64,000 bases of DNA from the NCBI RefSeq assembly GCF_046097095.1, contig NZ_CP175699.1, positions 678,414 through 742,413 on the forward strand, in the 5' to 3' direction. The position numbers and the translations under genes were made by a program. Below are positions 17,560 to 26,240 of this stretch, piece after piece (positions within the stretch are counted from its first letter, which is position 1; every line of letters starts with the position of its first letter). The DNA is from Natrinema sp046097095. GTDB taxonomy: Archaea > Halobacteriota > Halobacteria > Halobacteriales > Natrialbaceae. The notes beneath the pieces were generated by a model, which saw nothing but the letters and a program-made list of their open reading frames with translations, was not told where the DNA came from and made no database searches.

Positions 17560-18093
17560 GGCACTGCTTGACGGTTCGGTGCCGCTCGAGTAAAAAGCAT
17601 CTCTTCGAATTCGATCAGCCGTTTGCGGCGGGTAAGCCACCGATCGTACACCCCATCTGAACGATTCGGAGCAGTTTTCCGTCGCTGGTAATCTCGTAAA
17701 CGGTAATCGGCAGTGATTCCGTTACGATTTCTCATTCGGAGTGTGTTGCCTGCAACGTACGGACATCGATTCGGCTCTCCGATGGATACTCGACAAGGGC
17801 GAACCGTCGGATCTAACGCCGGGTGCTCGTCAGCCGGCAGTGTCCTGTCGTGGCTAACACAAAATTGGCATTGGGCCAATACCTATCAGGAATAATCAAG
17901 GAAGAGAAATGTGTAGTTCCGCTTAGTTGTGTGGAGGTCGGACGCTTTCGAGAAAGCGGCCGCCGACTCTACGTCATATTGTATTATCGGTTATCGGCCG
18001 ACCAATCACGGGAGAACGATCGGTACCTGTTATACTGCTTGTTGACTTCCGTCAAAACGCCCCTGAGAAGGGGACTACCGAAGTGAGGGGAGC
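17560..18093. other. Divergent promoter region
   Basis: About 530 bp between the MFS gene and the tandem Tat/non-Tat pair. No gene is seen. GAGGGGAG (18084-18091) is a Shine-Dalgarno-like tract directly before the ATG at 18094. Confidence 0.45.
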
Positions 18094-18600
18094 ATGAGTG
18101 AACAAGAGACGATAGGCGACACGAGGCGGTCGTTCATGGCGAAGAGTGCCCTTGCCACCGGTACACTCGCACTCGGAGCGGGCGCATTCGGCACAGCCAC
18201 GGTCGGTGCCCAGCAAGATCAGGTGGCGGTCTTCGCAGACAGTTACTATCCCAGGGCGGATTTCGACGTCGTCGCACAACTGCAAGCAAGCACAACGGTC
18301 GATATCCTGCAAGTGGACGACGAACCGGTCGCGGAGATCGCCCAACCCGACGAGTGGTCCGGACACCTCATCCAGTACGACATCGGCCAAGGTGCAGGGA
18401 TCACGACGTTCCTGTTCGTCCGCGGCCAGAGCCTCAACAGCGGTGACAGCACGACGATTGGACCGGAGGCATCGGTGCTGAGTTCCGAACTCAACCTCCT
18501 CAATACGTCACTGGACGACAGTGGCGAACCGAGAGACAAGCGGACAGCCGAAGGGAACCAGACGGCAAACGAGACAGCCACCGAGAACGGGGGTGGATAA
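18094..18600 (+). CDS. Tat-exported protein of unknown function (tandem paralog 1)
   Basis: The 168-aa protein has a twin-arginine signal TRRSFMAKSALATGTLALGA (residues ~10-29), with probable cleavage after GAQA/GAQQ around 41. A mature domain of about 100 aa follows (VAVFADSYYPRADFDVVAQLQASTTVDILQV ... TTFLFVRGQSLNSGDSTTIGPEASVLSSELNLLNTSL). The C-terminal ~30 residues are a Thr/Asn/Glu-rich acidic tail. The domain is closely repeated in the next gene, two nucleotides downstream, but without a signal. I do not recognise the family. The repeated FxxDYxP..DFDV and FVRxxxLxxGDSxT signatures are useful search queries. Probably extracellular or cell-surface. Confidence 0.8.
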   Translation: MSEQETIGDTRRSFMAKSALATGTLALGAGAFGTATVGAQQDQVAVFADSYYPRADFDVVAQLQASTTVDILQVDDEPVAEIAQPDEWSGHLIQYDIGQGAGITTFLFVRGQSLNSGDSTTIGPEASVLSSELNLLNTSLDDSGEPRDKRTAEGNQTANETATENGGG

Positions 18601-18602
18601 CG

Positions 18603-18929
18603 ATGGTGCAAGAGCAAGAAGAGCGCGTACTGCTTTTCACCTACGATTACGAAGCCGGTTCGACGTTTGACGTCATCTCGACGCTGGAAGCGGAGACGAC
18701 GGTGCGACTGCTTCAGCCCACCGACGGAGAGACCGTTCCGGAGATTCCACAACCGGACGAATACAACGGCTACGTCGTCCGGAACCAGACCGGCAACGGC
18801 CCGTTAGAACCCACGACTGTCCTGTTCGTGCGTGAGCGGAACCTCAGTGACGGTGACAGTGAAACGCTCAGCGACGAAGCGTCGATGTTCAGTTCACGAC
18901 TGAACCTCTTCTCGACGTCGCTCGAGTGA
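18603..18929 (+). CDS. Leaderless (no signal) paralog of the preceding Tat protein
   Basis: The 108-aa protein starts two nucleotides after the stop of the Tat protein. It aligns along its length with that protein's mature domain: LLFTYDYEAGSTFDVISTLEAETTVRLLQP versus VAVFADSYYPRADFDVVAQL..., then PEIPQPDEYNGYVVRNQTG, and TTVLFVRERNLSDGDSETLSDEASMFSSRLNLFSTSL. It has no signal peptide or membrane segment, so one copy would act outside and the other inside, or it is exported in complex with the first. Function unknown. The tight spacing shows co-expression. Confidence 0.78.
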   Translation: MVQEQEERVLLFTYDYEAGSTFDVISTLEAETTVRLLQPTDGETVPEIPQPDEYNGYVVRNQTGNGPLEPTTVLFVRERNLSDGDSETLSDEASMFSSRLNLFSTSLE

Positions 18930-19684
18930 TGACTCCGGTATTTATCTTTATAGCATTTTAACCACCGATATGAAAATGTAGATAGATCGAGGGGGTTCGT
19001 CTTCCGAGTGATCCATGCTAGAACTGACTGGCTTCGAATGGGTGGACGAGACTAGTTCAAGTTATATGGATTGAGGATACTTCCGTAGTTGATTTGACTC
19101 GACACGCAGTTCTATCTATTCGGTTATCACTTTTGAATACAGTCGCTATTCTCAAGGCGTTCGGTATTGAGCGAGCACATCCGATCGGTCATAGTGGTTC
19201 ATATACCTAATCTACTGCCCAGAACGGACGAAACCGTGGACCACGTTGTGGCCGATGAGACCGTAATTACCTCGATGACCAATGATATTGCTGTGTGCCG
19301 CTGTCGATCCCAGTTTAAATGAATAACTCTCTATAACGCTTGATCCCGTGAGAACGAACTGCTTCCACTCGCGCATTTTTCGCCGAATTACGCGAGGAAC
19401 ACGGTGTCGGTGACGCCGTTTGTCTCGTCGACGGGACGACGTTACTCCAAATACCTGCTTTCGACACGGCTCGATTTTAGATACGAGCGCCATAGACATC
19501 TAATACCACTAATAGTGCCTTGTCAGACATATATCTAGAATGCTCTGATTACAGACTGTTCTAGAAACGCCAATATAGAAACTGTCGGGGAGTGGATAGG
19601 ATCGCTTGCCTTCGTACGAAATCAGGCAATTTGGACACTACTCGAACTCTTGTTTAGCGACGACAACTAGTGCGAGAAGCGCGA
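18930..19684. other. AT-rich intergenic region
   Basis: The stretch starts with a T-rich tract (about 18938-18960) that could terminate the tandem gene pair. The rest has frequent stops in all frames and no recognised gene. Confidence 0.4.
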
Positions 19685-19788
19685 GGAGATCCCAGTGCGG
19701 TGAGGCAACTACGAACCTAATAGATGGAACGGAGGAACATCGTTACGAGTGCCCTTGTGGGTGGACGGCGGTGGTGATACCTGCATGA
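19685..19788 (+). pseudogene. Remnant of a small zinc-ribbon protein gene
   Basis: The frame encodes SQCGEATTNLIDGTEEHRYECPCGWTAV. Its CxG...CxC spacing looks like a small zinc ribbon of the kind found in haloarchaeal mobile regions. No normal start is present: upstream sequence in frame lacks an ATG and the first Cys of the usual CxxC pair is missing. The stop overlaps the start of the next small gene (ATGA), the usual arrangement for co-translated pairs. I read it as a 5'-damaged gene. Confidence 0.35.
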
Positions 19789-20039
19789 GTGGCAAGGACG
19801 AGATTACCGTGTCCGTGGAGGATAGAGAGAGGTCAGAACAGGGCGTGAACAGCGTGAGCAAGAAGCTCTACGAGAGGAGGCCAGTAGCAGCATACGAGGA
19901 GCGCCAGTACGCCAAAGAGATAGTCGAATCCTGGATTGAAGCCATCCGTGTAAACAGTATGGATACGTACTGGCGTCGCATGCCGATTCTAAAGAAGAAC
20001 TCGGTCGCAGATGCTCTGTATTGCCAACTACTGTTCTGA
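19785..20039 (+). CDS. Small hypothetical protein, possibly truncated
   Basis: The 84-aa frame begins MSGKDEITVSVEDRERSEQG and overlaps the stop of the zinc-ribbon remnant by ATGA. It is charged, with a Tyr/Glu/Arg-rich middle (YEERQYAKEIVESWIEAIRV), and could be helical. The C-terminus (ADALYCQLLF) runs into the 3' end of the convergent hydrolase gene, overlapping it by 12 bp. It may be truncated there. Family not recognised. The context suggests a leftover of an integrated element. Confidence 0.4.
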   Translation: MSGKDEITVSVEDRERSEQGVNSVSKKLYERRPVAAYEERQYAKEIVESWIEAIRVNSMDTYWRRMPILKKNSVADALYCQLLF

Positions 20040-20927
20040 GAGATGTTGAAGCATCTCTTCAGTTACTTCTTCACGCTCATGATGGACCCAATGGGAAGTA
20101 TCAGAGAACATCCGTAGCTGACCATCTTCACAGTAGTCGAGACTCTTGGTGGCCATTGAGGGAACGAGGGCGATATCATCTTCTCCCCAGCAAATCAGCG
20201 TCGGCTGGCTAACAGTGTTGCGCGGTGGGGCGTCCGAACGAAGGAACCCGCGATACCAGTTTATCCTCGGGCCGACACCGGTGTGCCTCCATGCTGCCTT
20301 GTAGCGACAGATCGTTTCGTCGTCGAACGTTCCAGAGTTAGAAGATACTTCAAGCGAAGCAACCATGTTTTCCATGTCATTCCGACCCAGCACCCATTCA
20401 GGGAGCGTCGGTATCTGATAGAACCAGGCGTACCAGCTCCGGAAGATCTGCCGGAGGCTGGAACGTACGGTCTCTCGGTACACCGTTGGGTGTGGGACGT
20501 TGAAAATGCCGAGCCGTTCGATTATCGAAGGCTGGTACAGTGCTAGGTGCCAGGCGACGAATGCGCCGAAGTCGTGTCCAACAACGTGTGCCGATTCCCG
20601 GTCCTCGAGATGAATCAATTCACAGATGTCATCCGTCAGTTTTGACATCTGATACGAATCGATCCCGTTGGGTGCATCGCTCAGATTGCAACCTCGCTGG
20701 TCCGGTACGATCACACGGAAACCAGCTTCGACGAGCGGGATGATTTGGTCACGCCAACCGTACCAGAAGTCCGGATGGCCGTGCAGTAAAACGACCAGAG
20801 GATCCTCGGGATCACCCGCGGTCACGACGTGCAACCGAACGCCGTTGACGTTGTGATAGGCGGACTCAACACGGCGGTCAGCGAGTAACGATGCATCCGT
20901 TTCTGGGTATGGTTGTCGGTCGGACAT
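20028..20927 (-). CDS. Alpha/beta hydrolase, epoxide-hydrolase-like
   Basis: The 299-aa protein shows the epoxide hydrolase signature set: oxyanion-hole motif LLHGHPDFW (HGxP, ~50), DQRGCNLSD (~78), nucleophile elbow GHDFGAF (Asp nucleophile, ~120), a cap region with WYAWFYQIPTLPEWVL, WGEDDIALVP (acid, ~245) and SHWVHHE (catalytic His, ~275). Asp rather than Ser at the nucleophile points to epoxide hydrolase or haloalkane dehalogenase chemistry. The HGHPDFWYGWR opening favours the former. The gene stands alone between accessory remnants and PEP carboxylase. Confidence 0.85.
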   Translation of the reverse strand: MSDRQPYPETDASLLADRRVESAYHNVNGVRLHVVTAGDPEDPLVVLLHGHPDFWYGWRDQIIPLVEAGFRVIVPDQRGCNLSDAPNGIDSYQMSKLTDDICELIHLEDRESAHVVGHDFGAFVAWHLALYQPSIIERLGIFNVPHPTVYRETVRSSLRQIFRSWYAWFYQIPTLPEWVLGRNDMENMVASLEVSSNSGTFDDETICRYKAAWRHTGVGPRINWYRGFLRSDAPPRNTVSQPTLICWGEDDIALVPSMATKSLDYCEDGQLRMFSDTSHWVHHEREEVTEEMLQHLSEQ

Positions 20928-21286
20928 TAGTAGCGAGGTAGGGTTCTAATTTGATTCAGCGTTTGACCTCCCTGCTCTAGGGTACCCCTTTGAGCGCTCG
21001 GCATCCGCGACATGTGCTATATTCAATAACGGATGTCGTAAATACTTACGTGGTCCGTTGAGCAAGTGAGGTTGCAACCGAAATGATGAAATGATTTGTA
21101 TTCCTAGATACTGAAAGTATTGTGGACTAGCAACGTGTCGGTCGAAGCCTGTCGCATCGATAGCCGTATGTCATGTCGTGTGAAGATTTATAGAGAGTCG
21201 AAGGAGAGCTCGTTGGACCCTATCTTGACCGCATCGGCCGCTCGACGTTCTTCCGTCGAAGGAGCGACCGAACCGGACGGTCTCTT
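20928..21286. other. Intergenic region
   Basis: Lies between the hydrolase start and the 3' end of the PEP carboxylase gene. It is AT-richer than its neighbours and no gene is recognised. Confidence 0.4.
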
Positions 21287-23977
21287 TTATCCGGTGTTTT
21301 TCATTCCGGCGGCGATACCTTTGACCGTCAGCCGCAGCGTCCGCTCTTCGATGTCAGTCCGATCGGTTTGATTGAGCAGGGAGATCTGCAGCATGTTCAG
21401 CGGGTCGACGTAGGGATTGCGCCGCTCTAAGTTTTCGCCGAGCCAGTCGCGAGTGTGGAGGCGGTCGCGTCGACCGATCTCTTGGATGAGGGCGGCCGCC
21501 CGCTCGTACTCGTCGGTCAGCCGCGGGAAGAACCGTTCGCGAAGCTCCGTGTCGGCCATATCCGCGTAGCGGTCGGCGATCTCGAGTTCGGTGCGGGACA
21601 GCGAGAGCGCGGCGTTGTCGAGCGTCGTTTGGAAGAACGGCCACTCGTCGTACATCTCCTGGAGGGTCTCCATCGAGCCGCCCGCTTGCAAGAACGCGTC
21701 GATTCCGGTCGCGATGGCATACCAGCCCGGCAGGATACACCGCGACTGGGTCCAAGAAAACACCCATGGGATCGCCCGGAGATCCTCGACCGTCCGCTCA
21801 CCGCTGCGAGAGGCCGGCCGCGAGCCCAGATCGAGGTCCTCGATGACCGTAATCGGCGTCGCCTGTTCGAAGTACCGGACGAATCCTTCACTCTCAAGGA
21901 GGTCGCGATACTCCTGCCGGGCAGCGTCGGCCATCGTCCCCATGGCCTCGAGCCACTCCTCGCGGACTGCTTCCTCGGGCTGGTCGATCGCCTGTTTGCG
22001 CGCCCGGAGTTGGGCGTTGAGCATCTGCTCGATGTTGCGCTCGGCGATACGGGGGTTGCCGTACTTCTCGGCGATGGCCTCGCCCTGTTCGGTGAACTTG
22101 ACCTGTCCCGTCACGGTCGAGTTTGGCAGCGCCAGCAGCGCCTCGTTCATCGGGCCGCCGCCTCGCGAGATCGAGCCGCCGCGGCCGTGGAACAGCCGCA
22201 TCGTCACGTCATGGTCGTCGCAGATCTCCCCGAGCCGGCGCTGGTTTTTGTACAGCGACCAGTTGGCCGCCAGAAAGCCGTTCTCCTTGTTCGAGTCCGA
22301 GTAGCCCAGCATGATCTCCTGGGTCTGCCCGCGGGCCTCCAACGCCTGGCTGTAGGCTTCGTTCTCGAAGAGCGTGCCCATGATCCGGCGAGCGCCGGAG
22401 AGCGCATACTCGGTTTCGAGCAGCGGGACGATGTCGATTCCGGAGTGTTCGGGGAGGGAAACGACGCCGGCCTGATCGGCCAGAAATAGCACCTCGAGGA
22501 CGTGGCTGGGCTCCTCGGTCATGGAGATGGCGTAGGTGTCGATGGCCTCGACGCCATACTCGGTCTGCCAGTCGGCGAGGCTGTCGAAGAGCTCGAGGAC
22601 GCGCGCCGAGTCCTCGGAGAGCCCCTCGGTCTCGCTCAGGTCGACCACAGGCTCGTCCTGCAACACGGCGTCGGTCAGCAGTTCGACGCGTTCGTCCTCT
22701 GAGAGCGACGTGTAGTCGATTCCCTCGCGCTCGAGGGCTTCGGCGATGGCGTCAGTGTGTTTCTGCTGGTGGTCGCGCAGATCGAGACTGGCCAGCGAGA
22801 AGCCGAAGGTGGCGACCTGCCGACGGATCGGGTCGACGTGGGCTTCGACGACGCTCTCGGCCCCGTTGGTCCGCAGGCTCTGGGCGATCCCTTCGAGGTC
22901 GGAGAGAAGGTCGTCGACGTCGTCGTAGCCGCCCGGGCGGACGTCACCGACGCGCTCGAGGCGCTCGCGCATGAGTTTGAGCTTCTGGCGGTAGGGTTCG
23001 TCGGGGTAGCGCTCTTGGGCCGTGCGAGCACTGCCGGGGAGGCGCTCGCGGTCGCGCTCGAGGGCGGCCTGGAAGGCCGAGCCGGGGTCGATCCGGCTGC
23101 CGTCCTGGCTCAGCACGCCCGAGAGTCGCTTGAGTTGCTCGCGGTACTTCTCGAGGATGACCGACCGCTGGCGTTCGAGCGTATTGGCGGTCACCTCAGG
23201 GGTGACGTAGGGGTTGCCGTCGCGGTCGCTGCCGGCCCACGAGCGGAACTCGAAGAGCTTCGGAATCTCGATATCGGCCGGCACTTCGGCGTCGATGGCG
23301 TCGTCGAGTTCGTCGTAGACTTCGCCGACGACGTCGAACAGCGTGTTCTCGAGGTACCACTGGACGTTGCGCGCTTCGTCTTCGGGTTCGGGCTGGCGGT
23401 TGCGTACCTGCGGGGTCTGCCAGAGGCTAGTGACTTCGGCGTCGATGTCCCGCCAGACTTGCTCTTCTTCCTTCTCGGTCAACAGCCGCTCGTCCAGCGT
23501 CTCGAGAGAGGTCGAGATGTCTCTGAGTTTGGCTTTGACCGTTTTGCGCCGAGCCTCGGTCGGATGAGCGGTGAACGTCGGTTCGATGAGGACGTCGTCC
23601 AAGATCTGTTGGATGGTCTCGACGTCGGCCTCGCCGAGTTCGTCGGCCGCGGTCTCGAGGCTGTCCGCGAGAGTGCCCTCGTGAGAGTCGGTGCGAATCG
23701 TTCGTACGCGCTCGCGCTCCTCGGCGAGATTGATCAACTCGAAGTAGGTCGTGAATGCGCGCGAGACGACTCGTTGGTGATGGGGCGAGAGCCCCTCGAG
23801 GTCCGCGACCAGCGAGTCGCGCGAGTCGCGCTCACCGGAGCGGTACTCGATCGCGGCTCGCCGAGACGATTCGACCGTCTCGAACCCCTGTCGAGACGTC
23901 TGCTCCTCTAATACGTCGCCCAGCAGCGCGCCGAGTTCTCTAACATCCTGCTGGATTTCTCTGTTATGGGATTGCAT
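21287..23977 (-). CDS. ppc: Phosphoenolpyruvate carboxylase
   Basis: The 896-aa protein is the usual length for haloarchaeal (bacterial-type) PEPC, which fixes bicarbonate onto PEP to give oxaloacetate. Diagnostic segments are FTAHPTEARRKTV (catalytic His, residue ~130), SWAGSDRDGNPYVTPEVT (~240), GYSDSNKENGFLAANWSLYK (~550), RLFHGRGGSISRGGGP (mobile loop, ~590), FSWTQSRCILPGWYAIATG (~750) and the C-terminal GIAAGMKNTG. The true start is the ATG at 23977 (MQSHNREIQQDVRELG). A CATAAA box (minus-strand TTTATG) lies about 34 nt before it. An upstream in-frame start adds 63 unlike residues. It is a single-gene unit. Confidence 0.97.
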   Translation of the reverse strand: MQSHNREIQQDVRELGALLGDVLEEQTSRQGFETVESSRRAAIEYRSGERDSRDSLVADLEGLSPHHQRVVSRAFTTYFELINLAEERERVRTIRTDSHEGTLADSLETAADELGEADVETIQQILDDVLIEPTFTAHPTEARRKTVKAKLRDISTSLETLDERLLTEKEEEQVWRDIDAEVTSLWQTPQVRNRQPEPEDEARNVQWYLENTLFDVVGEVYDELDDAIDAEVPADIEIPKLFEFRSWAGSDRDGNPYVTPEVTANTLERQRSVILEKYREQLKRLSGVLSQDGSRIDPGSAFQAALERDRERLPGSARTAQERYPDEPYRQKLKLMRERLERVGDVRPGGYDDVDDLLSDLEGIAQSLRTNGAESVVEAHVDPIRRQVATFGFSLASLDLRDHQQKHTDAIAEALEREGIDYTSLSEDERVELLTDAVLQDEPVVDLSETEGLSEDSARVLELFDSLADWQTEYGVEAIDTYAISMTEEPSHVLEVLFLADQAGVVSLPEHSGIDIVPLLETEYALSGARRIMGTLFENEAYSQALEARGQTQEIMLGYSDSNKENGFLAANWSLYKNQRRLGEICDDHDVTMRLFHGRGGSISRGGGPMNEALLALPNSTVTGQVKFTEQGEAIAEKYGNPRIAERNIEQMLNAQLRARKQAIDQPEEAVREEWLEAMGTMADAARQEYRDLLESEGFVRYFEQATPITVIEDLDLGSRPASRSGERTVEDLRAIPWVFSWTQSRCILPGWYAIATGIDAFLQAGGSMETLQEMYDEWPFFQTTLDNAALSLSRTELEIADRYADMADTELRERFFPRLTDEYERAAALIQEIGRRDRLHTRDWLGENLERRNPYVDPLNMLQISLLNQTDRTDIEERTLRLTVKGIAAGMKNTG

Positions 23978-24745
23978 AGTCCACCTATGCTGAGTAGAGA
24001 GAACGCCCACATAAAATCGCCGGTTCCGGTGATCGTCCGACTCATACAGGCGGAAAGTGGAGTCCGCTCTCATCCCGAGTATCGGGCTCGTGAACGCTAA
24101 CACCGTGATCGCGGGTTCGTCGGCACGAACGCCGCATTTCCTCGTCTTGATATCGCCGGTGGTCAATCGGCCGAGACGATTCGTTTCGATATACCGAGTT
24201 CGCTCACCGCTTAGCGGAAGCGATTACTAAGCAACGCTAACTCATTTGAGAGTAAATTTATAGATGTCGGCACCAAACAGGAATTTGATAGTTTAAAGAC
24301 GACGGATTCTGCGGTGGCCGAGAGGGTGCCGTTCAAGGATGATCGAGAACCAATAGATAGGTGAACAGGTTCGACGTTCTACAACGAGTATTGACGTTTC
24401 TCGCTGAAGGCCTTCTGTTACCGAACATACGTCTCGAATACTACCGAACAGACGACAGAATCGGAAAAGCAAAAGACGAGTGAGGTCACGAAAATTGAGG
24501 TCGACCGCTATACTGATATCTCTCAAGGTCGGCGAAAGTCGGCGTGATAGTCCGTAACTTCAGATATATTATGGTGACTCTCCGGAATCACGAACAGTTG
24601 ACAGTGCTAACGAACAACTACGAGAGAGGTGAGTGAAATCAGTTGTCTATCTTTTTGAGTCAGACTCGAAAACCGCCTTCGAAACGGCCGATACCCACTT
24701 GTGAACGACGATAGCCGATAACTCGTTCAGAGAGGTCCCGTTTCT

Positions 24746-24762
24746 GTTTGCGGTCGTCAAAC
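24746..24762. promoter_or_regulatory. GTTTG-N7-CAAAC dyad
   Basis: Perfect copy of the 17-bp dyad found around the IclR gene at 39.4 kb and before the glucose dehydrogenase gene. It lies about 500 bp upstream of the aldo-keto reductase gene. Confidence 0.5.
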
Positions 24763-25113
24763 GCCAATGCGGTCGCATCCACTCCCGTTCACGGAAGTGT
24801 CCAAAAGAACCTACTCGGCCGCTACTGATTTACTGTTGTATGGGTGTAATCCACCGGTGTCTACCTTGCTAATCTGGAACCGGTAGCGATACGTGGCTCC
24901 CAGAGAGATAGTTGCAAAGGTCACTCGATCATCACAAGGAGTTCTACCGCCGATATGACGTCTACAAAGGGATCAGTGAATTCGTTCGTGAGATCCAAAC
25001 GGTCGATCGAGACGCATTTTCCCTCTCTCCGACAGCGAGAACGAGGAAAGCCGGAACGAACCTCGGCAGCGATGGAACGGTAAATCCCGGTTCAGCAATC
25101 TCTTCTCACGGCC

Positions 25114-25130
25114 GTTTGCGTCTCGAAAAC
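25114..25130. promoter_or_regulatory. GTTTG-N7-AAAAC dyad, one mismatch
   Basis: One-mismatch version of the same dyad, about 130 bp upstream of the aldo-keto reductase start. Weaker than the perfect copies. Confidence 0.3.
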
Positions 25131-25231
25131 AGTCGGAAGCGGAATACGAGACCGAGAAGATAGAACCGAAAGAGCGGACCGTTCGGTCGGTTCGACGCCG
25201 ACGCGGTGTACTCCCGCCAGAGACGAGAAGG

Positions 25232-25237
25232 TATAAG
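25232..25237 (+). promoter_or_regulatory. TATA box of the aldo-keto reductase gene
   Basis: TATAAG is centred about 27-28 nt before the ATG at 25262, predicting a leaderless transcript. Confidence 0.55.
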
Positions 25238-25261
25238 GACGGCTCGTCCGTTAATCCGACT

Positions 25262-26071
25262 ATGCTCGACGAAAACCCATACGGACTCGGATTCGGGACG
25301 TACAGTCTCACCGGAGAGGACGGCATTGACGCTCTCGTGACAGCAATCGAAGCCGGCTACCGCCATCTCGATACCGCTCGCCTGTACGGGAACGAGGAGG
25401 AGGTCGGCGAGGCCATCGAACGAGCCGACGTCGACCGAGACGAGCTCTTCATCGCCACGAAAATCGCTCACTTCGAGGAGCCGGAAAAGACGCCCGAATA
25501 CGTCCGGACCGGCGTCCGGGAAAGTCTCTCGCGTCTCGGCATCGAAACGATCGACCTGCTCTATCACCACTGGCCCCGCGGGCGAGACGACATCGAGTCG
25601 GTGTTGCCCGTCTTCAACGAACTCGTCGAAGCGAACCAGGTCGAGCGTATCGGCGTGAGCAACTATACGCCGGCCGACCTGGAGCTAGCCGACGACCTGC
25701 TCGAGACGTCGCTGTACGCGGTTCAGGCCGAGATGCATCCGCTTTTGCCACAGCGTGACCTCCGAGAGGCCGTTCGGGGCAGAGACGCGTATTTCGTTGC
25801 CTATTCCCCGATCGCACAAGGGGAGGTGTTCGACGTGCCCGAGATTTCGGACGTCGCAGAGAACCACGACGTCAACGAGGCCGTAGTCAGCCTCGCGTGG
25901 CTGTTGTCGAAAGACGGTGTCGTTCCGATTCCGCGCTCGAAGACGCCCGCACATATCCGTGGGAACCTGAACGCACTCGAGACCGATCTGGACGACGAAG
26001 ACATCGAGCAGATCGACGGTATCGAGCGCCGCCTCCGGTGCGAAGACCCGTCCTGGATGGAGTGGGAGTAA
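25262..26071 (+). CDS. Aldo/keto reductase
   Basis: The 269-aa (alpha/beta)8-barrel oxidoreductase has the complete catalytic tetrad region: DTARLYGNEEEVGEAI (Asp and Tyr, ~37-47), ATKIAHF (Lys, ~67) and LLYHHWPRG (His, ~100). Cofactor-end sequences are IPRSKTPAHIRGNLNAL (~220). It reduces aldehydes or ketones with NAD(P)H, or the reverse. It is the first gene of the carbohydrate island. Its start is supported by a TATA box at the leaderless distance. The substrate is unknown. The neighbourhood suggests a sugar or polyol. Confidence 0.92.
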   Translation: MLDENPYGLGFGTYSLTGEDGIDALVTAIEAGYRHLDTARLYGNEEEVGEAIERADVDRDELFIATKIAHFEEPEKTPEYVRTGVRESLSRLGIETIDLLYHHWPRGRDDIESVLPVFNELVEANQVERIGVSNYTPADLELADDLLETSLYAVQAEMHPLLPQRDLREAVRGRDAYFVAYSPIAQGEVFDVPEISDVAENHDVNEAVVSLAWLLSKDGVVPIPRSKTPAHIRGNLNALETDLDDEDIEQIDGIERRLRCEDPSWMEWE

Positions 26072-26240
26072 TCGAGCCCCGCGGCGACGTTACCGCAGGG
26101 CCACCCATACTACGACGGCCGTCCCGGAGACGTTCCGTCCTCGCAGCGGCGTTCGACGCTACTTCGAGAGGGGTATCGAGCGTGGGTCTCTAGCGGCAGT
26201 CGTTGTGAGTCAGTTCAGAAGGCGACCGCGAACCCGATGC

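Larger units (their letters stand above)
23978..25261. other. Long intergenic region at left edge of the carbohydrate island
   Basis: About 1.28 kb, AT-rich in its first half, with no gene recognised. It contains a GTTTG-N7-CAAAC dyad (24746-24762), a related one-mismatch copy (25114-25130) and a degenerate ATTACA-type dyad (24829-24850). Confidence 0.5.

Noticed and set aside
21455..23911. Long open frames on the plus strand opposite the PEP carboxylase gene
   Set aside because: They mirror the PEPC codons (high-GC antisense frames), have no family resemblance and no start signals. PEPC is certain.
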